A stretch of 30,551 nt of DNA from Prevotella sp. UBA1104 (GTDB lineage: Bacteria > Bacteroidota > Bacteroidia > Bacteroidales > Bacteroidaceae): NCBI GenBank assembly GCA_002314055.1, contig DCBP01000008.1, positions 1 to 30,551 of the forward strand, in the 5' to 3' direction. Below the pieces are notes generated by a model. That model saw only the letters and a list, made by a program, of their open reading frames with translations, was not told where the DNA came from and did not search any database. Positions 13,747-23,500 of this stretch are shown one piece after another. Positions within the stretch are counted from its first letter, which is position 1; each line of letters starts with the position of its first letter. The position numbers and the translations under genes were made by a program.

Positions 13747-16092
13747 TTACTTGGCCATTTCCTTGATATATACGTCGCGTTTCGGGAACGGCATTTCGAT
13801 GTCGTTGGCGTTGAGCGTGTTGTAGATACATTCCGTAATCTGGCTCTCAGTGGCAACCTGCTTCGTAACGTCCACCCAGCACACAAACTTGAAGTTGATG
13901 CTGTTGTCGCCAAACTCGGTGAAGAGCACGCTCATAGGCTTCTTCTTGTCGATATAAGGAATCTTGAGATTCTCAACCGCCTCGATAATGACCTTGCGCA
14001 AGCGTTCAACATTGGTGCCGTAGCCCACGCCGAAGTTTACTACCGAGAGTTCAAAACCGTGGTTGCGTGTCAGGTTCTTGTAGTTCTTGGTGAAGAGCTG
14101 TGAGTTCTGGAAGGCAATGATAGAGCCGTCGGTAGCCTCGATCATCGTACTGGTGTAGCTGATGCTGCTCACTTTTCCGCGGGTGCCGTCGCACTCAATC
14201 CAGTCGCCGATGTTGATACGTCCTGCCATAAGCGAGATACCATAGTAGATATTCTCCAGAATGTCCTTTGATGCAAAACCGACACCAGTGGAGAGACCTC
14301 CCGACACTACAACGAGCCATGTGTTGCTCACGTTGAGGATGGCAAGGCTCACGAGCAGCCATATTCCCCACACCAAAACCTGAATGACGTTTTTGCCCAT
14401 CACGTTGCGACTTGCCGCCGTGCGCGAGTCCTTAGCATTGAAATGCAGCTGCATGAAGGCGATGGAAGTAGAGCAGATGTAGTTGAAGATGAACCACAGG
14501 GCAGTAACCGTGATAATCGACTGAATGTTCACGCTGAAGTTGCTCACGTCGATAAAACGCTTAGAGAGCAAACGTGCCACCATCTCACTTAGGTTGAACA
14601 CATCAGCAGCCCAGTATATAGAGATTAGTATAGAGGCAATGCCCATCAGCGGCAGACCGGTTTTCAGCAAGAAATGATAAATCCAAGTTTTGTTAATCGG
14701 CTTCTCTTCAAGATGATGTTTAGCGGCATATTTAGCCATCCATTCGGCAATGCAGTTGATGGTAAGGATACACGTGAGCTGCATAATCCACCAGATGAGC
14801 AACTGCACGCTGAATAGCGTGTAGCCTACCCATGAGCATACGAGACTCACTACGAATACCGCAAGCGAGAGATACGTAAAGACCATATCTGAGCGTGGAA
14901 TCTTCTCGTTGTGGCGCGTGATAACGTTCCACTGCCACAGTGTGGCAAGCAATAGGATAGGAGGGAAGATGAGATTTACCAAATCATTAGGCACGAGCAC
15001 GATGCGGAAGGCTATGACGATAAAGCCCACAGTGATGAGTGGTGAATAAATGCGGAAGGCACTCTTTATCTGTTTGCCGCCAACGCGCAGCAGCAGCGAG
15101 ATGAGGATAACGCCCAGTAGCCATGCGTATTCCACGAGCAGGTTGCTCGCCATGGCGATGAAGTTCTGGTTAACCGTGCCTCGTATAATACCTATTATAA
15201 TAGCGAAAGTAAGTGTAGTCGTTGCCATAATGATACACGGACGCTTGAGCATAAACTGCTCTGTGCGGAATTTCTTGGGCATCAGGTAGCGAATGGCAAG
15301 TAAGTTGAGTATTACGGCAACGATGCCGTAGAAGAGGATAGTGAGGAACAGACCCACTATCATCCTTGCGTCCCATTGCGAGTGTAGCTTCTTCGATGTG
15401 TGGTATTTGCCGTTCATTGTCTCGGCAGTCTTCGTAACCTGAGTGCCCAGATTGCCCAGAATACTGAAATAGTTGTCGCCGCCGTTGCTGAAGATGCTGT
15501 TCTGAATCTCGTTGTAGCGGTTGTTGGCATAATCGTTGAGCCCTTTCAGATGATGCTCCGTCAAGTCATAATATTTGATATAGTCTTGCAGCATCGCCTT
15601 GTTCTCCACCATGTTGTTGCGTATGCAGACGGCAAGCGTGAGACATACGTTGCGGTCAGTCTTTGCCTTCGGACTCAATGTAATCTCGGGCATGCGCTGC
15701 AGGGAGTTCACCAGACTGTCGTATCGTGAAATTTCACCGTCAATCTGCGTGATGTAGGAGCGGAAAGGCAGAGAGCTCTGCTTGAAATTCTGAAACTGGT
15801 CGGTTGCCTCATGACAGGCGTATGCAAGGTCGAACACGTAGTCTGGTTTCTGCGAGTAGAGCATCAGAGCGTTTTGGTTACTCTTAGAGAGAATGGAAAA
15901 CAGGTTTTTCTTAACTTTTTCGCTGCTGTTCTTGAAAAGCAACTGGCGGCGCTTCTGTTCCTGATGGTAAGTTGTCAACTCGTTTCTCAACACAGAAAGC
16001 GTGTTGTTCAAGTCCTTTTCCTTCAGCACGGCATTTGCCGGAATGGCAAGCAGAAGGGTTAGCAGATAGAGTATAAATAGTCTTTTTTTCAT
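13747..16092 (-). CDS. MscS-family mechanosensitive ion channel
   Basis: The protein is 781 residues from ATG 16092, chosen because it begins a signal peptide (MKKRLFILYLLTLLLAIPANA) and lies 22 bp after a TAAATTTG promoter box. A ~250-residue periplasmic helical region is followed by about eight to ten hydrophobic segments. Then comes the MscS core: the pore helix VVSGGLSTGVGFASKDILEN and the beta domain INIGDWIECDGTRGKVSSISYTSTMIEA, and the cytoplasmic end. MscS-family channels open under membrane tension to release solutes during osmotic downshock. The extended N-terminus places it with larger MscK/YbdG-like relatives. The gene is divergent from the BadF-type ATPase gene and complete. Confidence 0.9.
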   Translation of the reverse strand: MKKRLFILYLLTLLLAIPANAVLKEKDLNNTLSVLRNELTTYHQEQKRRQLLFKNSSEKVKKNLFSILSKSNQNALMLYSQKPDYVFDLAYACHEATDQFQNFKQSSLPFRSYITQIDGEISRYDSLVNSLQRMPEITLSPKAKTDRNVCLTLAVCIRNNMVENKAMLQDYIKYYDLTEHHLKGLNDYANNRYNEIQNSIFSNGGDNYFSILGNLGTQVTKTAETMNGKYHTSKKLHSQWDARMIVGLFLTILFYGIVAVILNLLAIRYLMPKKFRTEQFMLKRPCIIMATTTLTFAIIIGIIRGTVNQNFIAMASNLLVEYAWLLGVILISLLLRVGGKQIKSAFRIYSPLITVGFIVIAFRIVLVPNDLVNLIFPPILLLATLWQWNVITRHNEKIPRSDMVFTYLSLAVFVVSLVCSWVGYTLFSVQLLIWWIMQLTCILTINCIAEWMAKYAAKHHLEEKPINKTWIYHFLLKTGLPLMGIASILISIYWAADVFNLSEMVARLLSKRFIDVSNFSVNIQSIITVTALWFIFNYICSTSIAFMQLHFNAKDSRTAASRNVMGKNVIQVLVWGIWLLVSLAILNVSNTWLVVVSGGLSTGVGFASKDILENIYYGISLMAGRINIGDWIECDGTRGKVSSISYTSTMIEATDGSIIAFQNSQLFTKNYKNLTRNHGFELSVVNFGVGYGTNVERLRKVIIEAVENLKIPYIDKKKPMSVLFTEFGDNSINFKFVCWVDVTKQVATESQITECIYNTLNANDIEMPFPKRDVYIKEMAK

Positions 16093-16113
16093 ATCTGAAT
16101 TGTATTTTAGGTG

Positions 16114-16121
16114 CAAATTTA
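16114..16121 (-). promoter_or_regulatory. -7 box TAAATTTG for the MscS-family gene
   Basis: The minus strand reads TAAATTTG, a perfect TAnnTTTG match, 22 bp before the ATG at 16092. It faces away from the plus-strand promoter at 16144 in an 88-bp divergent gap. Confidence 0.55.
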
Positions 16122-16143
16122 CAATTTTATCATCTATATTCCT

Positions 16144-16151
16144 TACTTTTG
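16144..16151 (+). promoter_or_regulatory. -7 box TACTTTTG for the BadF-type ATPase gene
   Basis: TACTTTTG matches TAnnTTTG, 30 bp before ATG 16181. No clear -33 TTTG lies at the usual spacing. Confidence 0.5.
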
Positions 16152-16180
16152 CCGTAAAAATAAACTGAATATCTTTGAAA

Positions 16181-17053
16181 ATGCTTGAAGAAAAAAACAA
16201 AACCGTCTCAGTCAGTCTTGTAGTAGACAGCGGCAGCACCAAGACAGACTGGTGTGTGTGTGTTGGCGGCAAACAGGTGTGTCGTTGTGCCACTCAGGGG
16301 ATAAACCCGTTCCACCAGTCGGATGACGAAATATATAATATAATAGGTGATGAACTGAAACCTAAGCTGATGGCAGCCTTGATGGGGGGAGAGGGCGGAG
16401 ACCTTGCAGTTCGGTCAATTTGCTTTTACGGAGCAGGTTGCCGTGGTGCCGCCATTGAAAGCTTGAGGAAAATCTTGCAGTCAGCTTTTCCCGAAGCAAC
16501 AGAAGTGGAAGTGGGGAGCGATCTCCTTGCAGCAGCGCATGCCGTGTGTGGAAATGAGGATGGCATTGCCTGCATCCTCGGTACGGGGGCAAACTCAGGA
16601 CTCTACGACGGCAAGAGAATAATAGACAATGTATCTCCGCTCGGATACATCCTTGGCGACGAGGGCAGTGGTGCCGTACTCGGTAAACTTTTCATCAACG
16701 GACTGTTCAAGGGCAACATTCCCTCAGCTATAAAAGAGGAGTTTCTGGAAGCAACCGGTCAGACTCTCGACGACATCATCCGTCGTGTCTACCGTGAGCC
16801 GATGGCAAACCGTTATCTTGCGTCGTTTTCACCCTTTATCCATGAGCATATCGACTGTATGGAGGTAAGGGAGATAGTTGTGCGCAATTTCGTGGATTTC
16901 TTCAGATTGAATGTTGACCATTATGGGCGCAAGGATTTGGCGATAGGAGCTGTGGGCAGTGTGGCTCATTATTACAGTAACGAGCTAAAGGAGGCTGCAC
17001 AGCTTTGCGGATACAGAATGGGGAAAATAATAAAATCTCCATTTGAATTTTAG
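16181..17053 (+). CDS. BadF/BadG/BcrA/BcrD ATPase family protein (N-acetylglucosamine-kinase-like)
   Basis: The protein is 290 residues from ATG 16181, preferred over an in-frame TTG at 16175. The actin-like ATPase fold is recognisable: phosphate-1 motif VVDSGSTKTDWCV near the N-terminus, a middle YGAGC motif, the phosphate-2 region ILGTGANSGLYDG, and GYILGDEGSGAVLGK. This set matches the BadF/BadG family branch containing eukaryotic-type N-acetylglucosamine kinases rather than the iron-sulphur dehydratase activators: I see no Cys cluster. It would phosphorylate an amino sugar in the cytoplasm; the substrate is inferred. It is followed by a 240-bp gap and the GH3 gene, which has its own promoter box. 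Confidence 0.88.
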   Translation: MLEEKNKTVSVSLVVDSGSTKTDWCVCVGGKQVCRCATQGINPFHQSDDEIYNIIGDELKPKLMAALMGGEGGDLAVRSICFYGAGCRGAAIESLRKILQSAFPEATEVEVGSDLLAAAHAVCGNEDGIACILGTGANSGLYDGKRIIDNVSPLGYILGDEGSGAVLGKLFINGLFKGNIPSAIKEEFLEATGQTLDDIIRRVYREPMANRYLASFSPFIHEHIDCMEVREIVVRNFVDFFRLNVDHYGRKDLAIGAVGSVAHYYSNELKEAAQLCGYRMGKIIKSPFEF

Positions 17054-17199
17054 ACTTAGAATTATATAGGTTGGAGTAGGTGTAGACCTTCGAAAAATAA
17101 GAATTTTAGATTTAGGTATTTTCTCATGAATATAGGTGGAATAGTTGGTTTTTACCCTTTCTGTGTATGATTTTCCCCTCATCTCAATGTTTCTACCCA

Positions 17200-17238
17200 T
17201 AATTTTGCAGTGCAATTAGGCAATGACGGCAATTGCCT
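17200..17238 (+). promoter_or_regulatory. Promoter box and leader hairpin before the GH3 gene
   Basis: TAATTTTG (17200-17207) matches the -7 consensus. Just downstream, AGGCAAT (17218-17224) and ATTGCCT (17232-17238) form a 7-bp stem at the expected 5' end of the mRNA, about 56 bp before the ATG. The hairpin could stabilise the mRNA 5' end or bind a regulator. Confidence 0.45.
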
Positions 17239-17293
17239 GACTATATGAAAACTATGATTATGAGGATAAAATTTTAACTGACCTATAAAAATT

Positions 17294-18949
17294 ATGAGAA
17301 AAAAGTACATCCTGTTTCCTGCAGCTTTTGCTGCATTGACAGCAATGGCTCAGACCACCCATCCGTGGATGGACACGAGCAAGAGTTTCCGCGAAAGGGC
17401 AGAGCTACTCTGCAAGGAACTAACGCTAAGAGAAAAAGTAGACCAGCTCGGTAACAACGTGAGCGAGCCGATAAAGAGAAACGGCGAGGTGATACTGCCC
17501 TCTTACCAGTATTGGAACGAGGCGCTACACGGAGTGGCACGTTCCGGTGCAGCCACAAGTTTTCCGGAGTCGAAAGGAATGTCGGCTACATGGGACGAGA
17601 TGCTTGTTCGTGCCTGTGCCGAAGCAATAAGCGACGAGGCACGCATCTATCATGAGACGAAAGGCAAGGGACTGAACTACTGGTCGCCTACCATCAATAT
17701 GAGCCGCGACCCGCGGTGGGGCAGAGAGGAAGAGAACTACGGTGAAGACCCATTGCTTGCAGGACGCCTTGCCGTGGAATTCATTAAGGGATTCCAGGGC
17801 GAGATAACCCCAACGACACCTTATTATAAACTTGTGGCATGCGCAAAACATTTCGCTGCCAACAACTACGAGCAGGGTAGACAGTCGACCACTTCTTTCG
17901 TTTCGGAGAAAAACATGCGTGAGTATTATCTTCCGGCATTCGAGATGAGCGTGAGGGACGGAGGCGTTAAGAGTCTGATGGCAGCATACAACGCATTCTC
18001 TATCGACCCCACGGAGCTTGATGCCAACAACCAGGGGGCAAGCAAGGCACACGGTGGACTGCCGTGTTGTGCCAACAAAATGCTACTTACAGACATTCTT
18101 CGCAAGGAATGGGGATTTGACGGATATGTTACGTCAGACTGTGCCGGACTGTCGTGTGTACACCGCGCAGTGAAGCATAAGTATTTCGGCGACTATACAG
18201 CCGGAACCATTGCCGATGGAACAGATTTCAATACCATTCATTCCCCATACGCCAATGCTACCGATGAGGAGCAGATAATGGAGGCAAGGACGGCAACCAT
18301 AGCCCTGCAAGCAGGAACCGACACCAACTGTGAGTTCATGAACCGCTCCTCTGTGCTTCAGCGTGCAGCTATGAACGCCACAGACGCAGCTTTCCAGGCA
18401 AAGGAAACGGCAGCGCCTAACGGAAAGAAATATATCGGACTAACAGAGGCTGACATCGATACAGCTGTGGTTCGCGTGCTCGAAACACGCTTTGCACTCG
18501 GGGAGTTCGACGGATACAAATATCCCGTGAACAACACTCTCGAGAGTGAGGCAAATCAGGCTCTCGCCCTTAAAGCCGCACAGGAAAGTATGACGCTGCT
18601 GAAAAATGACGCTCCGCAAGGAAACACTACTCCGCTCTTGCCGATAACGGCAGACAAGAAAGTTGCTCTCATTGGACCGTATGCCAATGCAATAATGCTG
18701 GGCGACTATAGTGGAACACCAACGTATACGACAACTCCATACGAGGCTTTTTCTAAGAAACTCGATTTCCATTTACAGGCTGTTCGCACGGGAAAGACTC
18801 CTGCCGTGCCTTTCGACGAGGCTGTGGTGAGCAAGCGAGGTGCTGCGAGCAACGATAAGGGTGCCGGAGTGCTCGAAAATACTGCGCCGGGCGATATTTT
18901 CCTTTACAAGGACGTGAATTTCGGAGAGATGGGATGCACTAACTTCTAG
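17294..18949 (+). CDS. Glycoside hydrolase family 3, N-terminal part, interrupted by an amber codon
   Basis: This is the first 551 residues of a GH3 beta-glucosidase/beta-xylosidase-type enzyme. It has a signal peptide (MRKKYILFPAAFAALTAMAQ), then the GH3 barrel: YWNEALHGVARSG, LNYWSPTINMSRDPRWGRE, GEDP, CAKHFAANN (K185 H186) and the nucleophile motif YVTSDCAGL with D282. The start of the second domain (VALIGPYAN) follows. The frame ends at TAG 18947-18949 inside an inserted carbohydrate-binding-like region, and the same frame continues at once with ATG 18950. A full enzyme would be 1025 residues. A CAG-to-TAG change is the simplest explanation. Exact substrate, xylo- or gluco-oligosaccharide, cannot be read from sequence. 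Confidence 0.85.
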   Translation: MRKKYILFPAAFAALTAMAQTTHPWMDTSKSFRERAELLCKELTLREKVDQLGNNVSEPIKRNGEVILPSYQYWNEALHGVARSGAATSFPESKGMSATWDEMLVRACAEAISDEARIYHETKGKGLNYWSPTINMSRDPRWGREEENYGEDPLLAGRLAVEFIKGFQGEITPTTPYYKLVACAKHFAANNYEQGRQSTTSFVSEKNMREYYLPAFEMSVRDGGVKSLMAAYNAFSIDPTELDANNQGASKAHGGLPCCANKMLLTDILRKEWGFDGYVTSDCAGLSCVHRAVKHKYFGDYTAGTIADGTDFNTIHSPYANATDEEQIMEARTATIALQAGTDTNCEFMNRSSVLQRAAMNATDAAFQAKETAAPNGKKYIGLTEADIDTAVVRVLETRFALGEFDGYKYPVNNTLESEANQALALKAAQESMTLLKNDAPQGNTTPLLPITADKKVALIGPYANAIMLGDYSGTPTYTTTPYEAFSKKLDFHLQAVRTGKTPAVPFDEAVVSKRGAASNDKGAGVLENTAPGDIFLYKDVNFGEMGCTNF

Positions 18950-20371
18950 ATGGCGTGCGGAGCAAAGAACACTGGTGTAGGGTCGGTTAGTTTCTGTCTT
19001 GACAGTCAGGATGCTGAGCCCTTCCTTACTGTTGAGAACCAGAACACTGGTTCATGGAGCAAATATGCCACTATTACTGCTTCGGTAGACCCTTCTGTAG
19101 TAAAGGGCAAACATGACCTTTATGTAAAGATGAACGGACAGCAGAGTTACGTGGGCAACTATAAGTATTTTAATTTCTGGAACCCTGACGAGGTCTTGAT
19201 TCCGTCGGAGGAGACACAGGGACCGCTCTATCTCTGCACGACTTCTTCATCCGTAAACGAGAAAGCCTCTCAAGAGATGATAAACCGTGCCGTGGAGGTG
19301 GCAAAGCGTGCTGATGTGGTAATCTTCCTCGGAGGAACGAACTTTGAGAAGCCGGAAGACCATGCTACCGGTACGGAGAGCCACGACCGCTGGCAACTCA
19401 CTCTGCCGGGAAACCAAGAGGAGGTGTTGAAGGCTCTGTATGCTGCAAACAAGAATACGGTTCTGGTGCTCGAAAGCGGTTCGTCGCTCGACATCACTTG
19501 GGCTAAGGATAATCTGCCTGCAATCATGGAGGCCTGGTATGGCGGACAGGCACAGGGACAGGCTATCTGTGATGCTATTTACGGAGACATAAACCCATCG
19601 GGAAAACTTACTTCCACTTGGTACAACAGTATCAGCGAACTGCCACAGGAGAATAGTTCGGCACAGAATGCATCGGCGTATGGCAGAAAAGGGATGATGG
19701 AATACAATATCGATGAGTGGGGCTATACTTATATGTATTATGGCAAAGGCGAAAAGAATCCTTGTCAGGCAGAAAAACCGATGTATCCTTTTGGCTACGG
19801 ACTCTCATACACTACATTCGAATATGCCGATATGGCTCTTTCTTCATCTTTTGTAAAGAAGGGCGGAAAGGTCGTGGCAACAGCAAACGTGAAGAATACC
19901 GGCAGCCGTGACGGAGCGGAAATCGTACAGCTCTATGCCAATTTCAACGGTGATACCCATTATGGAAAGAATGGAAACATGCGTCATAAGCTTGTTGGAT
20001 TTGCCCGTGTAGAACTGAAGGCTGGGGAGACGAAGCAGGTAGAGATTCCTGTGGATTATGAAAAACTGAGCTACTTCGACGAGCAGACTCACCAGTATAA
20101 AGTAGCAGGGGGTAAAGTTACTCTCGAACTTGCAGCTTCGAGTGAGGACATACGTATCACAAAGGATATCAATGCCGAGGCTGGTGTTGCAAAGGAGACA
20201 TACATCTCAGAGAATACTTCTTCAATACACAGAGTAAAAAACTCATCGGAGCTTCAGAAAAATGACCAGATATTTACCGTCATGGGCTCATACATTTGCT
20301 CGGCAAATGACTTCGACCGTCTGCCGGCTGGAATATATGTGCTCAACGGCCGTAAGTATATAAAAAAATAA
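18950..20371 (+). CDS. Glycoside hydrolase family 3, C-terminal part, after the amber codon
   Basis: The 473 residues continue the same frame. They hold the rest of the inserted beta-sandwich, like a family 6 or similar carbohydrate-binding module (SVSFCLDSQDAEPFLTVENQ, TGSWSKYATITASVD). The second GH3 domain follows: ADVVIFLGGTNFEKPEDHATGTESHDRWQLTLPGNQ, where the acid/base Glu is expected, then VLVLESGSSLDITW, YGGQAQGQAICD and YPFGYGLSYTTFEY. A fibronectin-III-like domain ends the enzyme fold (GAEIVQLYANF...VGFARVELKAGETKQVEI). The tail GIYVLNGRKYIKK is a common Prevotella ending. TAG is directly followed by ATG, so reinitiation could yield a second polypeptide, though it would lack a signal peptide and the nucleophile. 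Confidence 0.85.
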   Translation: MACGAKNTGVGSVSFCLDSQDAEPFLTVENQNTGSWSKYATITASVDPSVVKGKHDLYVKMNGQQSYVGNYKYFNFWNPDEVLIPSEETQGPLYLCTTSSSVNEKASQEMINRAVEVAKRADVVIFLGGTNFEKPEDHATGTESHDRWQLTLPGNQEEVLKALYAANKNTVLVLESGSSLDITWAKDNLPAIMEAWYGGQAQGQAICDAIYGDINPSGKLTSTWYNSISELPQENSSAQNASAYGRKGMMEYNIDEWGYTYMYYGKGEKNPCQAEKPMYPFGYGLSYTTFEYADMALSSSFVKKGGKVVATANVKNTGSRDGAEIVQLYANFNGDTHYGKNGNMRHKLVGFARVELKAGETKQVEIPVDYEKLSYFDEQTHQYKVAGGKVTLELAASSEDIRITKDINAEAGVAKETYISENTSSIHRVKNSSELQKNDQIFTVMGSYICSANDFDRLPAGIYVLNGRKYIKK

Positions 20372-20381
20372 AATTTAGTGT

Positions 20382-20474
20382 AAAGGCTTAGAACTTGCAA
20401 CAATTGGCAATTTTATGTTGCATGGGAATGTTGCAATGTGGTTGTTGCCAGTATTACTGCAAGCTCTAAGCTTT
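20382..20474 (+). terminator. Long inverted repeat after the GH3 gene, possible terminator or mRNA end structure
   Basis: The 18-nt arm at 20382-20399 and the 17-nt arm at 20458-20474 are inverted copies apart from one extra base and one mismatch. Shorter GGCAA/TTGCC and TGTTGCA repeats lie between them. An AT-rich stretch (TTATATTAAAATTTT) follows the outer stem. This gap holds no gene; its right end carries the next gene's promoter. Confidence 0.4.
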
Positions 20475-20542
20475 ATATTAAAATTTTATTGTCCTTATAA
20501 TTGATTTTATCAAATAAAATATCTTGTTATATTTTTTTTTAT

Positions 20543-20550
20543 TATTTTTG
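20543..20550 (+). promoter_or_regulatory. -7 box TATTTTTG for the membrane regulator gene
   Basis: TATTTTTG matches TAnnTTTG and lies 44 bp before ATG 20595. A start at the in-frame TTG 20562 would sit almost on the transcription start, which supports the ATG. Confidence 0.5.
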
Positions 20551-20594
20551 CATACAGAATTTTGATTGTTGTCTTAGTCAAAGATATTGATATT

Positions 20595-23500
20595 ATGCAA
20601 AAATACAAGATATTATATTTGTTCATCGCCTTTGCGATGTTCCCTCTTTTCGCTTTTTCGCAGCCAATCTGCAAGGTCAGGATATTCGGAACGGAAAATG
20701 GACTTCCGGCCAGCGTGATAAGCGGAATGACACAGAGCACAGACAATTTGATATGGATAACGACGTGGAACGGATTGTCTTGTTATGATGGCTATCGTTT
20801 CACGACTTTCCGAAATATCCCGGGACATGACTCACAACTCACGACCAATCATTTGATTAGCGTGATGCCGGCTATAGATGGCAATCTGTGGACTACTGCA
20901 TATTCTGAAGACGTTTATCTGTTCGACAGTCATAAATGTCAGTATGTAAATGTGTCGGCTCTTATCGCAAAGAAATTCCACAACAAGTTCAGTTTGCGAA
21001 AAATTTATCCTTTAGCCAACGGCGATACATGGATGGTGGGCAAATACAACGACCATTATCATATGGCGAAAGGTGGGGCAGATAATGCCGACGAGATAAA
21101 GCAGTTCAATCTGCCGGGAACGCTGAATAAGGTTGTACTTGACAAGTATGGCAGTGAATGGCTGCTCTGTGATCAGGGAGCCTATGTGTATAAGGAGAAC
21201 GGCATGCCTCGCAAGGTTACTCCGATGTGGGTGGACTTCGTTAAGAATGCCGGTGGCTATTTATGGCTTATAACTGTAGATGGCAAGATGATGAGAATGA
21301 AAAATTATGGAAAACCTTCTGTTGTAAAACTCGACAATGCTGTTGGCAAGGTGAACGAGGTCTTTGTTATAAACAATCGTGTATTGGCTCTCGCTACCGA
21401 TCGTGGAGTGCTTGTCTATGATACGAAAACAGGAAAAGACAGTCTCGTTTCTGTTCAGTGGCCGGGAAATCCTTTGCCGTCTGTTGACATGATGTTTATG
21501 GATTCCAAGAATCGTCTGTGGTGCTTCAACAACGGGACGGGAGTAACCGTGCTTACACCTGGCATGCAGCCGGTGCATCTTGCCGCTGAAACAGATGGGG
21601 CGATGATGACAGTTGCCGACAAACCGATATTCCATGAAGACTCGCGCCATACGGTATGGCTCGCTCCAAAAAACGGCGTGTTTTCTTATTACGATGAGAA
21701 CCGCAGGGTACTTGTGCCGCAGTCGCTCGTGGCTTCGGGCATGACGGGAGACCTTATTCCACGTGTTAAGAAAGGATTCTCTGATCATCAGGGAAACTTG
21801 TGGCTCATTTATCCACACAACCTGTCGCTCGTAAGTTTTAGCTATTCCAATATCTTGCAGCTTGATCTCGGAACAAAGCGAGACACGCGTTCGGTTCTTC
21901 AAGACCATGAGGGCAATATCCTGCTCGGTACGGTGGATGGCGACATTGTGAAATATTCTCCAGACGGTAAGTTTATTGGTTATCTCTCTCCTTCAGGTAC
22001 ATGGCAGACCGGCAAGACAACTTTTGCCTACCATATTTACTCACTCTATGAGGACAAGAAAAATAGGTTGTGGATTGGAACCAAGGGCAGCGGACTGTTT
22101 TGCGTAAGCGACGGCAAAGTCATAAATCTGCGTCACGACGAGACGAATGCTTACACGATGAACAGCGATGAGCTTTATGATGTAAAAGAGGATACTCACG
22201 GGCGGTTACTGCTCGCTACTTTCAATGGCGGATTGAATATTTCCGACGGTAGCATCTATTCTTGTAAGGACATTCGTAATATGAAGTTCTTGCATTGCAA
22301 GAATGTGCTCAAGGGTTATGTCGGAGATGTTTTTAATAAGGTAAGACGTATTGAAGTGTTGGCAAACGGTGTTGTTCTCCTCTCCACTACTCAAGGACTG
22401 CTGACTTATCTCGACAGTTATACTTATCCAGACAGAATCCGTTTTTATGTCTCTCGCCATACTATGAGCAAGAACTCTCTTTACAGCAGTGAGGTGATGC
22501 AGACGCAGGCGGCAGCTGATGGTAAGGTGTATGTCGTTACGCTTGGTGGCGGACTGCAATGTGTTGAAGCAAAGAATTTACTTAAGGACGACCTTGAATT
22601 TCACCCCGTGGCCGATAAAGACGGCAATACTGCAAACTTGATGTATAATACAGGAACTATACAGAGTCTGCTTGTCGACAATGAGGGGGCTCTATGGGTG
22701 ATTGGCGAGAGTCGTATCGTTTGCATCGATAAGTCGGGCATTAAGGAATATGGGGCTGACGAGATTGGCGGAGTGAATATCAGCGAAGGCTTGCCTTCAC
22801 ATTCTCTGAAGACCGACCGTATTGTTATCCCTACAGAAGGCGGTGCTATCTCTTTCCTTCCCAGGCGAATGGACCGCAGCAGTTATGCACCAAATATTGT
22901 GTTTACTTCTATAAGGTATATGGACATGGATGATGAGCAGCCTATACTGAACACTCCTGAACTGAATGTTGATGTAGACCACCGCTCCTTCTCGCTCTTC
23001 TTCTCGGCTCTCGATTATAGTTCTCATTCTTCAGTCTCTTCACAAAGTGAGAATTGTGAAATTCGTTATGCCTATAAGGTGGACGATGAGAATTGGACAT
23101 TTGTTCATCCAGGCAGTAATAGCGTGTCGTTCAATCATTTTCCTGCCGGCAAGCATGTCGTAAGCGTGAGAAGTACAAATGGCGATGGGGTATGGATAAA
23201 CAACGAACGGCAGCTCGTGATATATGCAGAACCTACTTTTGTCGAGAGTTGGTGGGGAAGAACTATAATATGGCTTACTGTCATTGTGCTCGCTTATTGG
23301 GGATTCAAGACTTATATGAAACGTAGGGCACAGGAGATAACAGAGGAGGCTACGGAGAAAGCTGATGCAGGTAAGGTGCGCTATATGCTGCGCAAACCGG
23401 AAATCGTTGATGAGGACAAGGCGTTTATGGATAAGCTTCTTGCTTATATCGAGGAACATATCGGTGATGTGGATATGAAGGTTGACGATATGGCTGTGGC

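Noticed and set aside
16093..16293. 67-codon N-terminal extension of the MscS-family protein
   Set aside because: It crosses the divergent promoter region and the start of the opposite gene; the signal peptide begins at 16092.
18950..20371. A separate second GH3 gene
   Set aside because: It begins in the middle of an inserted domain, lacks a signal peptide and promoter, and continues the frame of the first part.
20562..20594. TTG start giving 11 extra residues on the membrane regulator
   Set aside because: It lies about 11 bp past the -7 box and would place residues before a clean signal peptide starting at ATG 20595.
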